Below, in pieces: positions 15,203 through 24,774 of a DNA stretch of 64,000 bases. The notes under the pieces are model-generated. The model was not told where the DNA came from and made no database searches. It saw nothing but the letters and a program-made list of their open reading frames with translations. Origin of the DNA: Streptomyces canus 299MFChir4.1 (GTDB lineage: Bacteria > Actinomycetota > Actinomycetes > Streptomycetales > Streptomycetaceae); the NCBI RefSeq assembly GCF_000383615.1, contig NZ_KB911591.1, positions 80,669-144,668 of the forward strand, read 5' to 3'. Position 1 is the stretch's first letter. The number at the start of each line of letters is the position of its first letter. The translations under genes were made by a program, and so were the position numbers.

Positions 15203-18200
15203 CTACCGTCGACTGCTGCCGACGGCGATGAGGCCGGTGACCTTCGAGCCGGTCAGGTTGTCGTAGACGAGCTCACCGCCGGACTTCTTCCAGATCCTGA
15301 GGCGGAAGGTGTCCGGGCCGTCGGTGGCGGTGACGCGGAAGCCGTACCCGCTCTTCCCGCCGACCGTGCCGGATCCCTGGTAGACGGCCTGGGAGCCGGT
15401 GACCACGAGCCAGTCGGAGCCCGTCGAACGGAACTTCAGCCCCGCCCGGCCGAAGTCGAAGGACACCTCGCCGACAGGAGTGACGGCCCCCGGCAGGTAG
15501 GCCGCGGCGAAGGAGAAGGCGGCCTTGCCCGTCAGGTCCGGCTTGGCGGGGTAGGCGCCGGCCGGGGAGGCGAGGACACCGGCGCCGAGCACGGGACCGG
15601 CGGAGCGGTCGTAGACGATCAGCTCGGGAAGCGTCCTGCTGTCCGAGGCGCCGTCGTCGTCCGTGACGGTGAGCACCGGACGCCGGATCCCCGCCTTGGC
15701 GTACGTGTGCTCGGCCCGGCAACCGGAGGCGGTCACCTTGCCGGACTGCGGGGCACTCCCGTCCTTCCAGTCGACCGTGCAGGTGTGCGTGTCGCTCGTG
15801 CCCGGGTCGGTGAACCCGGCCGTGACGATCGCGCCCCTGTCGACCGGCACCGGGGACTGCGGCCCCGCGGCGGAGACGAGGACCGGTGCCGCGTTGGCCA
15901 CCCTCACCGTCACCGTGTCCGTGCTCCGGCCACCGGTCAGGGTGACCATGTAGGTGCCGTCGTCGGTGCAGGTGACCGTCGTGGCCGCCGACCCTGGACT
16001 GGCGAAGGTGCAGGGCGCTCCCGCCCCGGCGGTCCACTTCGGGCTGCCCGCACCGGAGATCGTGCCGTGCAGCGCGATCGCGTCGCCCTCCTTGCCGCCG
16101 ACGTCCGCACCGGCGTGCACGATGCTCACCGGGTCGATGCTCGTCAGGGTGGGCACGACCTTCTTGATCAGGCCGTCGGAGTCGAACTCCAGCTTGTCGA
16201 CGGTTGTTTCACGGTGCATGCCGTCACCGCCGGGGATGGCGAACCGGTGGTAGGCGATGTACCAGTCGCCGGAGTTCGGCACCTGGACGATCGAGTGGTG
16301 CCCGGGACCCTTGATGCCGAGCGACAGGTCCTTCTCCAGGATCACGCCCCGCTTGGTCCAGGGACCGGTGGGGGAGGGGCCGGTGGCGTAGGCGACACGG
16401 TAGTTCTCGTCGCGGGTGTCGTTCTCCGACCATGTGAGGTAGTAGGTGCCGTGGCGCTTGATGACGAAGGAGCCCTCGTTGTAGCCGCTGGGCGTGATGT
16501 CCTTCATCTTCGTGAGGTCGAGGGAGGTCATGTCGGCGTTCAGCGGGGCCACGTAGGCGTGTCCGTTGCCCCAGTAGAGGTACGACTGCCCGTCGTCGTC
16601 GGTGAACACGGCCGGGTCGATCATCTGGCCGCTGAACTGGCCTGCCTTCAGCAGTGGTCGACCCAGCGCGTCCTTGAACGGACCGGTCGGCGAGTCGGAC
16701 ACCGCGACACCGATGTTGGCGTCGGCGCAGAAGTAGAAGTAGTACTTCCCGTCCTTCTCGGCGATCGTCGGCGCCCAGGCCCTGCTGTCCGCCCACGAGA
16801 CGTCGGGGCCGAGGTCGAGGATGACGCCGTGGTCCTTCCAGTGGACCAGGTCGGTGGAGGAGTACGCCTTGAACTGCGTGCCGCTCCAGCCCTCGAAGCC
16901 GTCGGTGGTCGGATAGATGTAGAAGGTGTCGCCGAAGCGCACGATGTTCGGGTCCGCGTTGAGACCCGGCAGGACCGGGCTCCTCATCACGAGCGCCGAG
17001 ACCGTCCAGGTGCGCTTCTTGCCGTCGGAGCCGGTCACCTCGTACGTCACCGGCTTGCTGAAGTCCTGCACACTGCCGGAGGCGGGGCTGATCGCGGCGC
17101 CGTGGGCCAGGGTGAACTCCGGTGCCAGCGCGGTGAGATCGGTGCCCTCCTTCATCGGCAGGGTGACCTTGCTGTCCGCGTTGTCGACGATCGCGTCGAC
17201 CTTGAGCGCGGGGTGCGTGGCTTTGGCGATGCCCGCGGTGTTGCCGCTGAGCTCCATCACCTCGGCGGCCGTCAGGGCCCGGTCGTAGACGCGGAAGTCG
17301 TCGACCTCGCCGCCGAAGGCCGGGTCGCCCGCGTACAGGGACCTGCCGATGTAGCCGCTGTAGTCCTTGTTCGCGTCGTACAGTTCGGACGGCTTGATGG
17401 TGGTCGTGGTCCGGGCCGCCTCGACGCCGTCGACGTAGAGGACCATCGTGCCGGTCGCCCCGTCGAGGGTGACGGTGACGTGCCGCCACTCGCCCGGGGT
17501 GAGCTGCGAGCCCGCCGTCAGCTTCGACTCCGCCGACCAACTCGCTTTGGTGATGGCCGAGTAGAGGCTGTTGCCGCCGTTGGAGGGCGTCGCGAACAGG
17601 TACTTGCTGCTGTCCGGACCGAGCCCGAACAGCCACTGGAAGCTGCTGCCGCCCTTCCACTTGGCGTACGTCGACACGGTCACGCTGTCGGCGTTCTTCA
17701 GCACACCGTTCGGGATCCTGACATACGGCGACCCCGTCGCGTCTCCCGACATCTTGAAGGAGCCGCCCTGCACGCCCGTGCCGAAGGCGGGCGTACCGAC
17801 GTAGGTGCCGTGGGAGCCGTGGCCGCTGGAGTCGACCGCGATGTTGCCGCCCGACTCGTCGAAGCCGTAGTGCAGGAGCATGTCTGCCGGGACGTCGGGG
17901 CCCTCCTCGGAGACGGTCACCTCGGCCTGGAGCGGGAGCGCCGCGCCGTCGGGAAGGCTGCCGGTGACCGTGAAGGTGCCCGCGTGGGCGTACTTCGACG
18001 CCGGAACGTCCTCCCAGGTGACCGCGACGGGGCGCTTGACACCGTCGGCGTACGTGGCGATCACGGTGGCCGGCAGTACCGGAGCCTCGCCGATCCGCGT
18101 CTTCACGGACGTGTCCTCGACGCTCTCGACGAGCTGGTCCGGCTGGTAGGAGCGCAGGAGGCGGTCGTACTCGGCCTGGGTGACCGGCAGGACGGTGCCG

Positions 18201-20404
18201 TGGCGCGGCCTGGCCGGCAGGTCGTAGTCGGCGACCGGGGTCCAGTTGCCGGAATCGAGGTCGGTCGTCTCGAAGGGGATGTATCCGCGGCCGCCGAACT
18301 CGTCGAGGAACGCGTACCACTTCTCCTCGGTGTTCGACTTGAACACCAGCGGCCCCTCGGCGGCGTTCATCGCGCCCTTGCCGATGCCCTCCGCGACGGC
18401 GGTCCAGTTCAGGTTCAGGATCGAGTCGCTCTTCTCCTCGAAGATGAACTTGCTGTTGGGCGTCGAGGAGGTGTTGTTCCGCTCGTCCTTCGACAGACGG
18501 TAGTAGGTGCCGTTGTTCTGGATCATCGTGGAGTCGATGACCGAGTAGCCGCGGTCGATCCAGACCTTGGGCTCGCTGAAGGTGTAGAAGTCGCGGGTGG
18601 TCGCGTACATCATGCGGTTGTAGGTGTCGCCGGAGTGCGCCTCGTTGTCGTACAGCTTCGACGCCCAGAAGACGACGTACTCGCCGAGCCTCGTGTCGTA
18701 GTACGCCTCCGGCGCCCAGGTGTTGCCCGCGCTGTCGGGGGAGACCTTGACCAGGCGCTGGTTCGTCCAGTGGACCAGGTCGGTGGACTCCCAGACCATG
18801 ACGGACTTGCTGCCGGTCCGCTGGGAGGCGTCCCAGTCGCCGTTGCCGTAGATCCTGAGGTCGGTGGCGATCTGGTAGAACTTGTCGCCCTCGGGGGAGC
18901 GGATGATGAACGGGTCGCGCAGGCCCTTCTCGCCGAGCGTGGAGGTCAGGACCGGCTTGCCGTCGTTCAGCTCCCGCCACTTCATGGGGTCGTCGCCCTT
19001 GCTGAGCGCGGCGTAGAGCTGCTCGCCGTCCGAGGTGCCCTCACCCGTGAAGTAGCTGAACATGTAGCCCTTGAGGGCTTGTTTCGCGGGAAGTTCGGGG
19101 ACCTTGGCGGTGAAGACGCGGGTGGTCTTCGCGTCGCCCTTGGAGACGGTGGCGGTCAGCTCGACGGTCGTGGCGCCGTCGTCGTGTGCGGGGCGGTGGA
19201 CCGTGCCGTCGGCTCGGATGACGTCCTCGTCGGCGGAGGTCCAGGAGACGGTGGTGCCGTAGTCGCCCGAGGCCGGGAGGGTGAGGTTGCCGCGCACGTC
19301 GTCGAGGTTGTGGACGCTGAGCGCCTCGGCCGCCCGCCGGGTGGCCGTCTCGTCGTCGAAGTCGGGCAGGACCGTGACGTCGAAGCTCTTGGTGTCGGTC
19401 ACGGAACCCTTCTTCAGGGTGGCCGTGAGGGTGGCGTGGCCGTCCGGTTCACCGGCGGCGGGGCGGGTCACCTTGCCGGAGCCGCTCACCACGTCCGGGT
19501 GGTCGCTGGCCCAGGTGAGGGTGGAGCCGCCGGCCGTGCCGGTCTTCGGGAGGTCCAGGTCGGCCGTGACCGCGCTGGTGTCGCCGAGGCTCAGGGCGGC
19601 CTTGTCGTCGGCGACGCCCTCGGAGGCGACGGGGAGGGAGAGCTGCTCGACCTCGGAGGCGGCGAGGGCCCGGTCGTAGACGCGGAAGTCGCGGATGCGG
19701 CCCTTGAACGGCTTGTCGCCGGAGTAGAGCGACTTGCCGATGTAGTTGGCGGTGGTGGTTCCGGAGCCGATGGCGCCGGGCGTGATGGTGACCGCCGTGT
19801 TGCGGCCGACCTCGACACCGTCCTCGTACAGGACGCCGGTGGTGCCGGTCTGGGTGTAGGTGAGCTGCTTCCACACCGCGCGGGTGAGGTTGTGCGCGTC
19901 GGAGGGCTTCGTGGTCTGCTCGGTCGACCAGTTGCCGGTCGCGATCGAGGTGCGCAGGGAGTTGCCGGTGGCGAACAGGTACCCGTTGCCGTTGCCGCCG
20001 CTGGAGTTGCCGAAGCCGTAGAGGAAGTACGGCGTGCTCTGGGCGGAGTCGATCAGCACGTCCGTGGAGACGGTGATGGAGTCCATCCCCTTCATGACGT
20101 CGTCCGGCACCTTGATGGAGGTGTCGGAGCCGTTGAAGGCGAGCCCGTGCGCGGGGTCGGACCAGTCGGCGGTCCCGTTCACCGTGCCGTCGCGGCCGTT
20201 GCCCGAGGCGTCGGGGACGGTACTGCCCGAGGCGCCGTCCAGCTTGTACCAGAGGGCCAGTCCATCGGTGACGTCCGCGGTGTCCGCCGCCCGGGCGGGG
20301 AGCATGGGCGCGGCGAGGCCCAGGAGCAGTGACGCGGCGGTCAGACCGGCGAGGCGGCCCGCCCGATGTCTTGCGCGGGTGCGCGGACGTGCGAGGTACG
20401 TCAT
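15203..20404 (-). CDS. Giant secreted double-GH43 glycosidase with two LamG domains
   Basis: A 1733-residue extracellular protein; the ATG follows AGGGG. Order: signal peptide (1-40); LamG/concanavalin fold (about 45-255, ending DFRVYDRALAASEVEQL); two atrophied Ig-like repeats (about 260-440); GH43 no. 1 (about 445-750; GLRDPFIIRSPEGDKFYQIA, TWAPEAYYD, NAAEGPLVFK); a Big_4-type Ig repeat (about 760-830); second LamG (about 840-1055, DFRVYDRALTAAEVMEL); a DUF5018-like linker; GH43 no. 2 (about 1145-1420; LNADPNIVRFGDTFYIYP, WAPTIAEKDGKYYFYF, NEGSFVIKRHGTYYLTWS, GPGHHSIVQ); PKD-type repeats; a C-terminal beta domain (about 1605-1733). GH43 enzymes release arabinose, xylose or galactofuranose, so the pair likely debranches arabinan-type side chains, complementing the galactanase. 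The two catalytic domains differ and are not a recent duplication. Confidence 0.92.
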   Translation of the reverse strand: MTYLARPRTRARHRAGRLAGLTAASLLLGLAAPMLPARAADTADVTDGLALWYKLDGASGSTVPDASGNGRDGTVNGTADWSDPAHGLAFNGSDTSIKVPDDVMKGMDSITVSTDVLIDSAQSTPYFLYGFGNSSGGNGNGYLFATGNSLRTSIATGNWSTEQTTKPSDAHNLTRAVWKQLTYTQTGTTGVLYEDGVEVGRNTAVTITPGAIGSGTTTANYIGKSLYSGDKPFKGRIRDFRVYDRALAASEVEQLSLPVASEGVADDKAALSLGDTSAVTADLDLPKTGTAGGSTLTWASDHPDVVSGSGKVTRPAAGEPDGHATLTATLKKGSVTDTKSFDVTVLPDFDDETATRRAAEALSVHNLDDVRGNLTLPASGDYGTTVSWTSADEDVIRADGTVHRPAHDDGATTVELTATVSKGDAKTTRVFTAKVPELPAKQALKGYMFSYFTGEGTSDGEQLYAALSKGDDPMKWRELNDGKPVLTSTLGEKGLRDPFIIRSPEGDKFYQIATDLRIYGNGDWDASQRTGSKSVMVWESTDLVHWTNQRLVKVSPDSAGNTWAPEAYYDTRLGEYVVFWASKLYDNEAHSGDTYNRMMYATTRDFYTFSEPKVWIDRGYSVIDSTMIQNNGTYYRLSKDERNNTSSTPNSKFIFEEKSDSILNLNWTAVAEGIGKGAMNAAEGPLVFKSNTEEKWYAFLDEFGGRGYIPFETTDLDSGNWTPVADYDLPARPRHGTVLPVTQAEYDRLLRSYQPDQLVESVEDTSVKTRIGEAPVLPATVIATYADGVKRPVAVTWEDVPASKYAHAGTFTVTGSLPDGAALPLQAEVTVSEEGPDVPADMLLHYGFDESGGNIAVDSSGHGSHGTYVGTPAFGTGVQGGSFKMSGDATGSPYVRIPNGVLKNADSVTVSTYAKWKGGSSFQWLFGLGPDSSKYLFATPSNGGNSLYSAITKASWSAESKLTAGSQLTPGEWRHVTVTLDGATGTMVLYVDGVEAARTTTTIKPSELYDANKDYSGYIGRSLYAGDPAFGGEVDDFRVYDRALTAAEVMELSGNTAGIAKATHPALKVDAIVDNADSKVTLPMKEGTDLTALAPEFTLAHGAAISPASGSVQDFSKPVTYEVTGSDGKKRTWTVSALVMRSPVLPGLNADPNIVRFGDTFYIYPTTDGFEGWSGTQFKAYSSTDLVHWKDHGVILDLGPDVSWADSRAWAPTIAEKDGKYYFYFCADANIGVAVSDSPTGPFKDALGRPLLKAGQFSGQMIDPAVFTDDDGQSYLYWGNGHAYVAPLNADMTSLDLTKMKDITPSGYNEGSFVIKRHGTYYLTWSENDTRDENYRVAYATGPSPTGPWTKRGVILEKDLSLGIKGPGHHSIVQVPNSGDWYIAYHRFAIPGGDGMHRETTVDKLEFDSDGLIKKVVPTLTSIDPVSIVHAGADVGGKEGDAIALHGTISGAGSPKWTAGAGAPCTFASPGSAATTVTCTDDGTYMVTLTGGRSTDTVTVRVANAAPVLVSAAGPQSPVPVDRGAIVTAGFTDPGTSDTHTCTVDWKDGSAPQSGKVTASGCRAEHTYAKAGIRRPVLTVTDDDGASDSRTLPELIVYDRSAGPVLGAGVLASPAGAYPAKPDLTGKAAFSFAAAYLPGAVTPVGEVSFDFGRAGLKFRSTGSDWLVVTGSQAVYQGSGTVGGKSGYGFRVTATDGPDTFRLRIWKKSGGELVYDNLTGSKVTGLIAVGSSRR

Positions 20405-20634
20405 GTGGGGTTCCCCTGCTGAGGCGTGGCGGGGCCTCGGCGGGGGCACCCTGCCGTTTCGGCTGTGTGACGTGGTGTTGCGAGAGTGTCAATCGCGTCG
20501 TGCGGGGACGTCAAGAGGTTTCGAACGATGTCCGACTGGTCGAACGTCACGATCTCCCCACATGTATGGGGGAGTTGGGGGCACGTGGGAGGTACCCAGC
20601 GTGACTACCTCAGACAATCGAAGGGACGGGCGCC

Positions 20635-20808
20635 ATGCTCGCCATCATCTCCGCGGTCCTGTTCTTCATTTCCTTTCTGATCAACGCCGCGGACATCTCC
20701 ACCAACGACACCTTCACCTCGACGAACATCATGCTGCTCGGCCTCATGGTGCTCGCGCTGCACCTGGCAGGCATCGGCAGCGGCTGGAACGTGCGCGGCC
20801 GCAGGTGA
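20635..20808 (+). CDS. 57-residue two-helix membrane protein
   Basis: A small protein read from an ATG eight bases after GAAGGGACGG. It has two hydrophobic helices, LAIISAVLFFISFLINAA and IMLLGLMVLALHLAGIG, joined by a short Thr/Asn-rich loop (DISTNDTFTSTN), and a basic end GWNVRGRR. Both ribosome site and codon use look genuine. It is divergent from the GH43 gene, and its stop is six bases from the convergent stop of the GH95-like gene. I recognise no function; similar two-helix small proteins are common in Streptomyces. Confidence 0.75.
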   Translation: MLAIISAVLFFISFLINAADISTNDTFTSTNIMLLGLMVLALHLAGIGSGWNVRGRR

Positions 20809-20814
20809 GCCGCC

Positions 20815-23193
20815 TCAGACGCGGGGCAGCCCCCAGCGGGGTGCTGCCCCGTTCGGGCGCACGGGCGCCACGCTCAGCTCCGGACGGTCGCCCTTGGCCG
20901 TGACGATCGCCGACTCGCCCCTGCGCAGGGCTATGCGGACCGTGCCGTCGCCGACGTCCTCGTGGCGCAGGGGTCGGCCTCCTCCGTCGCGCACGTCGAC
21001 CGGCCCCGCGATCCCGTGGCCTACGAGGCAGGGGGCGCCCGCCTCGCTGACCAGCCGCACCCAGCGGGTGACACCGCCCTGACGGACCGCGCTGAGCAGG
21101 AAGGCGCCCTGGGTGCGGAAGTCGTGCACGGCGAGGTCCTTCCAGACGGCGGGCACCGCGGGGAACACCCGGACGACACCGCCCCATGACTGGCACACCA
21201 TGTCGTGCAGTGACTGTGCCGCCGACAGCGGTGTCTCGATGACCGGCCCCGACTCCTGGTACATGGTGTTGGGCTGGATGAAACGGGTCATCAGCTCCCC
21301 CAGGTACGCCAGCGCGTCCTCGCCCTTGCCGAGCAGGGCCGACATGGAGGCGGCGCCCGTGAAGGTGTAACCCTGCAAGGCGCCCTCGAAGCCCACCCAG
21401 TGCGCCAACGACCGCTCGATCAGGGCGCGTTCGTCGGGTGAGCGGCCGGTGACCTCGTACAGCGGGTAGACCGCGAGCAGATGCGAGTAGTGGCGGTGCG
21501 ACTTCGCGAACGGGATGTCCGCGCCGATCATGAAGCCGTTCGCGTCCGTCGGGTACGGCGCCCTTTTCGCCAACATCTCACGCCAGCGGGGTGCCAGCGG
21601 GTCCTTGACGCCGAGGAGTTCGGCGGAGTCGAGAAGCGTGCGGCAACCCCAGGTCAGGAGCATCAGGTCGTAGTTGCAGTCGCGCGAATCGCCGCCGTAC
21701 TCGGGGGAGAAGGTGGCGGGCAGGTGCAGTTTGCCGTCCGGGCCGGGTTCCAGGAAGTGCAGGTAGTAGTTGACCGCCTTGCGCAGCAGGGGGAACAGCA
21801 CGTCCCGGAGGACCGACTCGTCCATGGTGTGGCGGTAGCTGAGCCACACGTTGTGCAGCGCCCAGGTCAGGTTGCCGACTTCGGGGGTGGGCGGGTCCTG
21901 GCCGGGGATGCCGACGCCATAGCCCATGAGGGGGCTCGCCGCGCCGTTGACCAGGTGGGGGTCGGTGGTGCGCGGGATGCCCAGCGAGTCGCTGCGGTAC
22001 GGCGCCGGCGTCTCCTGGGCCAGGTTGTCCCGGAACTCGCTCAACGCCCGCGTGACGGCGTCCAGTTCGAGATGGTTGGAGCCGTGGATGAGCCAGTACT
22101 CCAGCTGGACGTTGAGATTCCACCAGGTGTTGGGCCAGGGCGTGGGCTCCAGCCAGGGGCCGCTCGTCGCCATCACGGGGGCGTCGCGGCGGGCGGCGGA
22201 GGCGGCCTTGTACAGCTGGATCCAGTAGAAGCGCTGGATACGGGCGTCGGGGAGCGACAGGAAACTCTTCCGGTAGTAGGCGCGCCACCAGGCGCGATGG
22301 TCCAGGGCCAGGGCGGACCAGGGGAGTGGTTCCGTCCGGCGGACCGTTCGGAGGGCCCGTCCCAGGGCCGTGGTCCCGGGGTGCGAGTGCGCGACGTGCG
22401 CGTACAAGGTCCGCGTCCGGCCCCTGGCCCGTTCCCGCCACGTGGTGACGTGCTGCCCGCCCGCCAGCAGCGGCTGCACGGCGGCGGTGATCCCGTCATG
22501 GTCCGCCACCTGGGCGGGCGGATTGCCCTGGTAGCCGTCCGGCAGGGGCTTGAAGGCGGCCCGCGGGCTGATCGCGTCCGCCGGATGGAACACCCAGCGG
22601 AAGTCACGCTCCCCCTCGCTCGGGGTCACCTCGACGGCGAGGACCGAGCGGTCGTTGTGGACCAGGGCGCGCAGGGCCAGGGTGCCCCGGTCGGTGGTGA
22701 GCGTGCCGGTCAACTCGGCCTTGCGCAGGGACAGTCGCCAGTCGAGGCCGGTGATCGCGCCCACCGGCTCCAGGGTGAAGTGCCCGACCGGCAGCCGGGC
22801 GAGGCCGAAGAGAGACCCGAACTCGGGCCGGTGGTCCTGCACTTCGGAGTGCTGGACGGTGAAACGCACCGCCGACGAGGTGGCCCCCGGTTCGGCGTAG
22901 ATCCCCGAGCCGAGGAAGCCGTTCCCGAGGAAGGGGCCTTCGTACCAGGCCGTCGGCATCCGCTGCCAGACGAGGTCGGCGTCGTCGAGAACCGTGCGCC
23001 AGGGGTCGCCGGATGCCGGGGCGGACGCCGGGGCCGATGCGACCGGGTCGGCCGCCACCGGGGTGGCCCCGGCACGCTCGGCCGCCGTCGCCTGGGCGGC
23101 GGCCAGGGCAGATGTCAGGAGTGCGCCACTGAGGGCGGATCCCGTGGCGAGGACGGAACGCCTGGACGGATCGGGCGCGGAGGGGCCGGACAC
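20815..23193 (-). CDS. Secreted GH95-like glycoside hydrolase
   Basis: A 792-residue protein starting at GTG just after GGAGG. The N-terminus is Tat-like: SRRSVLATGSALSGALLTSA and an ATAAE region, then a Pro/Ala-rich linker. The rest fits the GH95 plan: N-terminal beta-sandwich (WQRMPTAWYEGPFLGNGFLG through GERDFRWVFHPADAI), then an (alpha/alpha)6 barrel with WLEPTPWPNTWWNLNVQLEY, GNLTWALHNVWLSYRHTMDE, HLPATFSPEYGG and SHRHYSHLLAVYPLYEV, then VCQSWGGVVRVFPAVP and a C-terminal beta domain. GH95 members cleave alpha-L-fucosides or alpha-L-galactosides; which applies here is open. A TTGACG/TATGTT promoter lies just upstream. Confidence 0.85.
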   Translation of the reverse strand: MSGPSAPDPSRRSVLATGSALSGALLTSALAAAQATAAERAGATPVAADPVASAPASAPASGDPWRTVLDDADLVWQRMPTAWYEGPFLGNGFLGSGIYAEPGATSSAVRFTVQHSEVQDHRPEFGSLFGLARLPVGHFTLEPVGAITGLDWRLSLRKAELTGTLTTDRGTLALRALVHNDRSVLAVEVTPSEGERDFRWVFHPADAISPRAAFKPLPDGYQGNPPAQVADHDGITAAVQPLLAGGQHVTTWRERARGRTRTLYAHVAHSHPGTTALGRALRTVRRTEPLPWSALALDHRAWWRAYYRKSFLSLPDARIQRFYWIQLYKAASAARRDAPVMATSGPWLEPTPWPNTWWNLNVQLEYWLIHGSNHLELDAVTRALSEFRDNLAQETPAPYRSDSLGIPRTTDPHLVNGAASPLMGYGVGIPGQDPPTPEVGNLTWALHNVWLSYRHTMDESVLRDVLFPLLRKAVNYYLHFLEPGPDGKLHLPATFSPEYGGDSRDCNYDLMLLTWGCRTLLDSAELLGVKDPLAPRWREMLAKRAPYPTDANGFMIGADIPFAKSHRHYSHLLAVYPLYEVTGRSPDERALIERSLAHWVGFEGALQGYTFTGAASMSALLGKGEDALAYLGELMTRFIQPNTMYQESGPVIETPLSAAQSLHDMVCQSWGGVVRVFPAVPAVWKDLAVHDFRTQGAFLLSAVRQGGVTRWVRLVSEAGAPCLVGHGIAGPVDVRDGGGRPLRHEDVGDGTVRIALRRGESAIVTAKGDRPELSVAPVRPNGAAPRWGLPRV

Positions 23194-23247
23194 AGTGCCT
23201 CCAAGCGGGCTCAGTGAGCGCAAGTCATCGGAGCTATTCCGCGAGGC

Positions 23248-23276
23248 AACATAGAGTTGGGGTTGCGGTGCGTCAA
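23248..23276 (-). promoter_or_regulatory. Predicted promoter of the GH95-like gene
   Basis: Minus-strand TTGACG (23271-23276) and TATGTT (23248-23253) with a 17-bp spacer, about 50 bases before the GTG start. Confidence 0.65.
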
Positions 23277-23301
23277 TGGAACGGGATAGATCCGATGTGT
23301 G

Positions 23302-24201
23302 TCACGGTCCCTGAAGCCAGGCCCGGGTGCCGAACGAGGCACACGCCCGTGCGGCCACCGCCGCCGCGGAGCGCAGGGCCTCCGCGAAGTCGTACGGGGT
23401 CATGTGCCCCTGAGTGGCGAGGCGATGGGTGAGTGCCCCATGGAGGACGTCACCCGCGCCGAGAGTGTCAGCGACCCGGACGGCAGGCACGTCCACCGTG
23501 CCGGCGCTCTCGGGGCCCGCCCACTCGATGGGCCGGCCCCCGCGGCTCACCGCCGACCAGAGCACGCCGTGCTCCCGGAGGAACCGCAGGACGTCCGCCG
23601 GGGTGTTCGTGCCGGGCGGCCGGAAGTCGTCCGAGCAGACGGCCACGTCGATCGACGGCAGCAGGTTCTCCGTACCGGGCTTCCAACTGCCCCCGTCGAG
23701 AACGGTTCGCCGGCCCGCGGCCCGCGCGAGACGGGCGGTCGCCGTCGCCAGCCCCATGTGGTGGCCGTCGAACTCGACGATGTCGCAGGCCGCCACCAAC
23801 GCGTCCAGACCGTCCGGTGGCGTGAGCCGGTACCCGGCCGCGTTGGTCGAGGCGACGGCGCGGTCCCCGCTCGATCCGGTGACCAGAACGGAGGACACGG
23901 CGGGCGGCTTCGTCGACTCGGCCGCCAGGTCCGAGACGTGCACACCCAGCCCGCGCAGATCCGCCGCGACCGCGACGCCCAGCGGATGGGAGCCGATGCC
24001 GGTCAGCAGCATGGCCGTGCCGCCCAGGTGGCTGAAGGTCACGGCCGCGTTCGCCGCCGGGCCGCCCGCGGCCACGACCTGCTCACGGGCCGTCAGTTTC
24101 TCGTCGGAGCCGGGCACATGGTCCACCAGCTGAATGACGTCCAACGTGCACAGGCCGACGAACAGCCCCTCGGGACGTCGGGTGTTCGTCGGCCTGTGCA
24201 C
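23302..24201 (-). CDS. PfkB-family carbohydrate kinase
   Basis: A 299-residue cytosolic sugar kinase. The GTG start follows GGAAGAGGTGG. It has FVGLCTLDVI at the N-terminus, the substrate/PfkB-1 region GGPAANAAVTFSHLGG (about 40-55), and the PfkB-2 signature DTLGAGDVLHGALTHRL (about 245-262) with the catalytic Asp in GAGD. Which sugar is phosphorylated cannot be told. Its position between hydrolase genes suggests a released monosaccharide. It lies upstream of the GH95-like gene on the same strand, but that gene has its own promoter. Confidence 0.9.
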   Translation of the reverse strand: MHRPTNTRRPEGLFVGLCTLDVIQLVDHVPGSDEKLTAREQVVAAGGPAANAAVTFSHLGGTAMLLTGIGSHPLGVAVAADLRGLGVHVSDLAAESTKPPAVSSVLVTGSSGDRAVASTNAAGYRLTPPDGLDALVAACDIVEFDGHHMGLATATARLARAAGRRTVLDGGSWKPGTENLLPSIDVAVCSDDFRPPGTNTPADVLRFLREHGVLWSAVSRGGRPIEWAGPESAGTVDVPAVRVADTLGAGDVLHGALTHRLATQGHMTPYDFAEALRSAAAVAARACASFGTRAWLQGP

Positions 24202-24230
24202 GTGTCGCCACCTCTTCCGGCTCGCGGCCT

Positions 24231-24689
24231 TCAGCCCGCCGCCCGCTTCACGAGCTCGCCGATCCGCGCCTCGTCGGCGGCGGTCAGCTTCGTGAGCGCG
24301 AACGCGGTCGGCCACATCGTGCCCTCGTCGAGGTTCGCCTTGTCGTTGAAGCCGAAGGTCGCGTACCGCGCGTTGAACTTCTCGGCGCTCTGGAAGAAGC
24401 AGACGACCTTGCCGTCCTTGGCGTACGCGGGCATCCCGTACCAGAGCTTCGGCGCCAGGTCCGGGGCACTGGCCTTGACGACGGCGTGGATCCGTTCGGC
24501 CATGACCCGGTCCGACTCCTGCATCTCGGCGATCTTCGCGACTACGGCGGCCTCCTCCTCCGCCGCCTTGTCGGCCCGCGAGCTGCGGCGCGCCGACGCC
24601 TTGACCTCCTGGGCGCGCTCCTTCATCGCGGCGCGTTCCTCGGCGGTGAACGTCTCGGTCTTCTTCGTCGTCCCGCGGGTGTTCGTCAT
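24231..24689 (-). CDS. DUF1801 protein
   Basis: A 152-residue small soluble protein with an excellent CAGGAGGAAACG ribosome site. The N-terminal third is a charged Ala/Lys/Glu-rich helix. The C-terminal two thirds is a DUF1801/YdhG-like fold: ERIHAVVKASAPDLAPKLWY, GMPAYAKDGKVVCFFQ, FNARYATFGFNDKANLDEG. Members are loosely described as iron-chaperone-like, without a firm function. It shares orientation with the AhpD-like gene 85 bp upstream and may be co-transcribed. Confidence 0.9.
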   Translation of the reverse strand: MTNTRGTTKKTETFTAEERAAMKERAQEVKASARRSSRADKAAEEEAAVVAKIAEMQESDRVMAERIHAVVKASAPDLAPKLWYGMPAYAKDGKVVCFFQSAEKFNARYATFGFNDKANLDEGTMWPTAFALTKLTAADEARIGELVKRAAG

Positions 24690-24774
24690 ATCGTTTCCTC
24701 CTGGTCTGCGGACGGTCGGGGATTTCTTCTGCGGACGGTCAGGGACATCTTCGCGCCGAACTGCGCCCTGCCGT

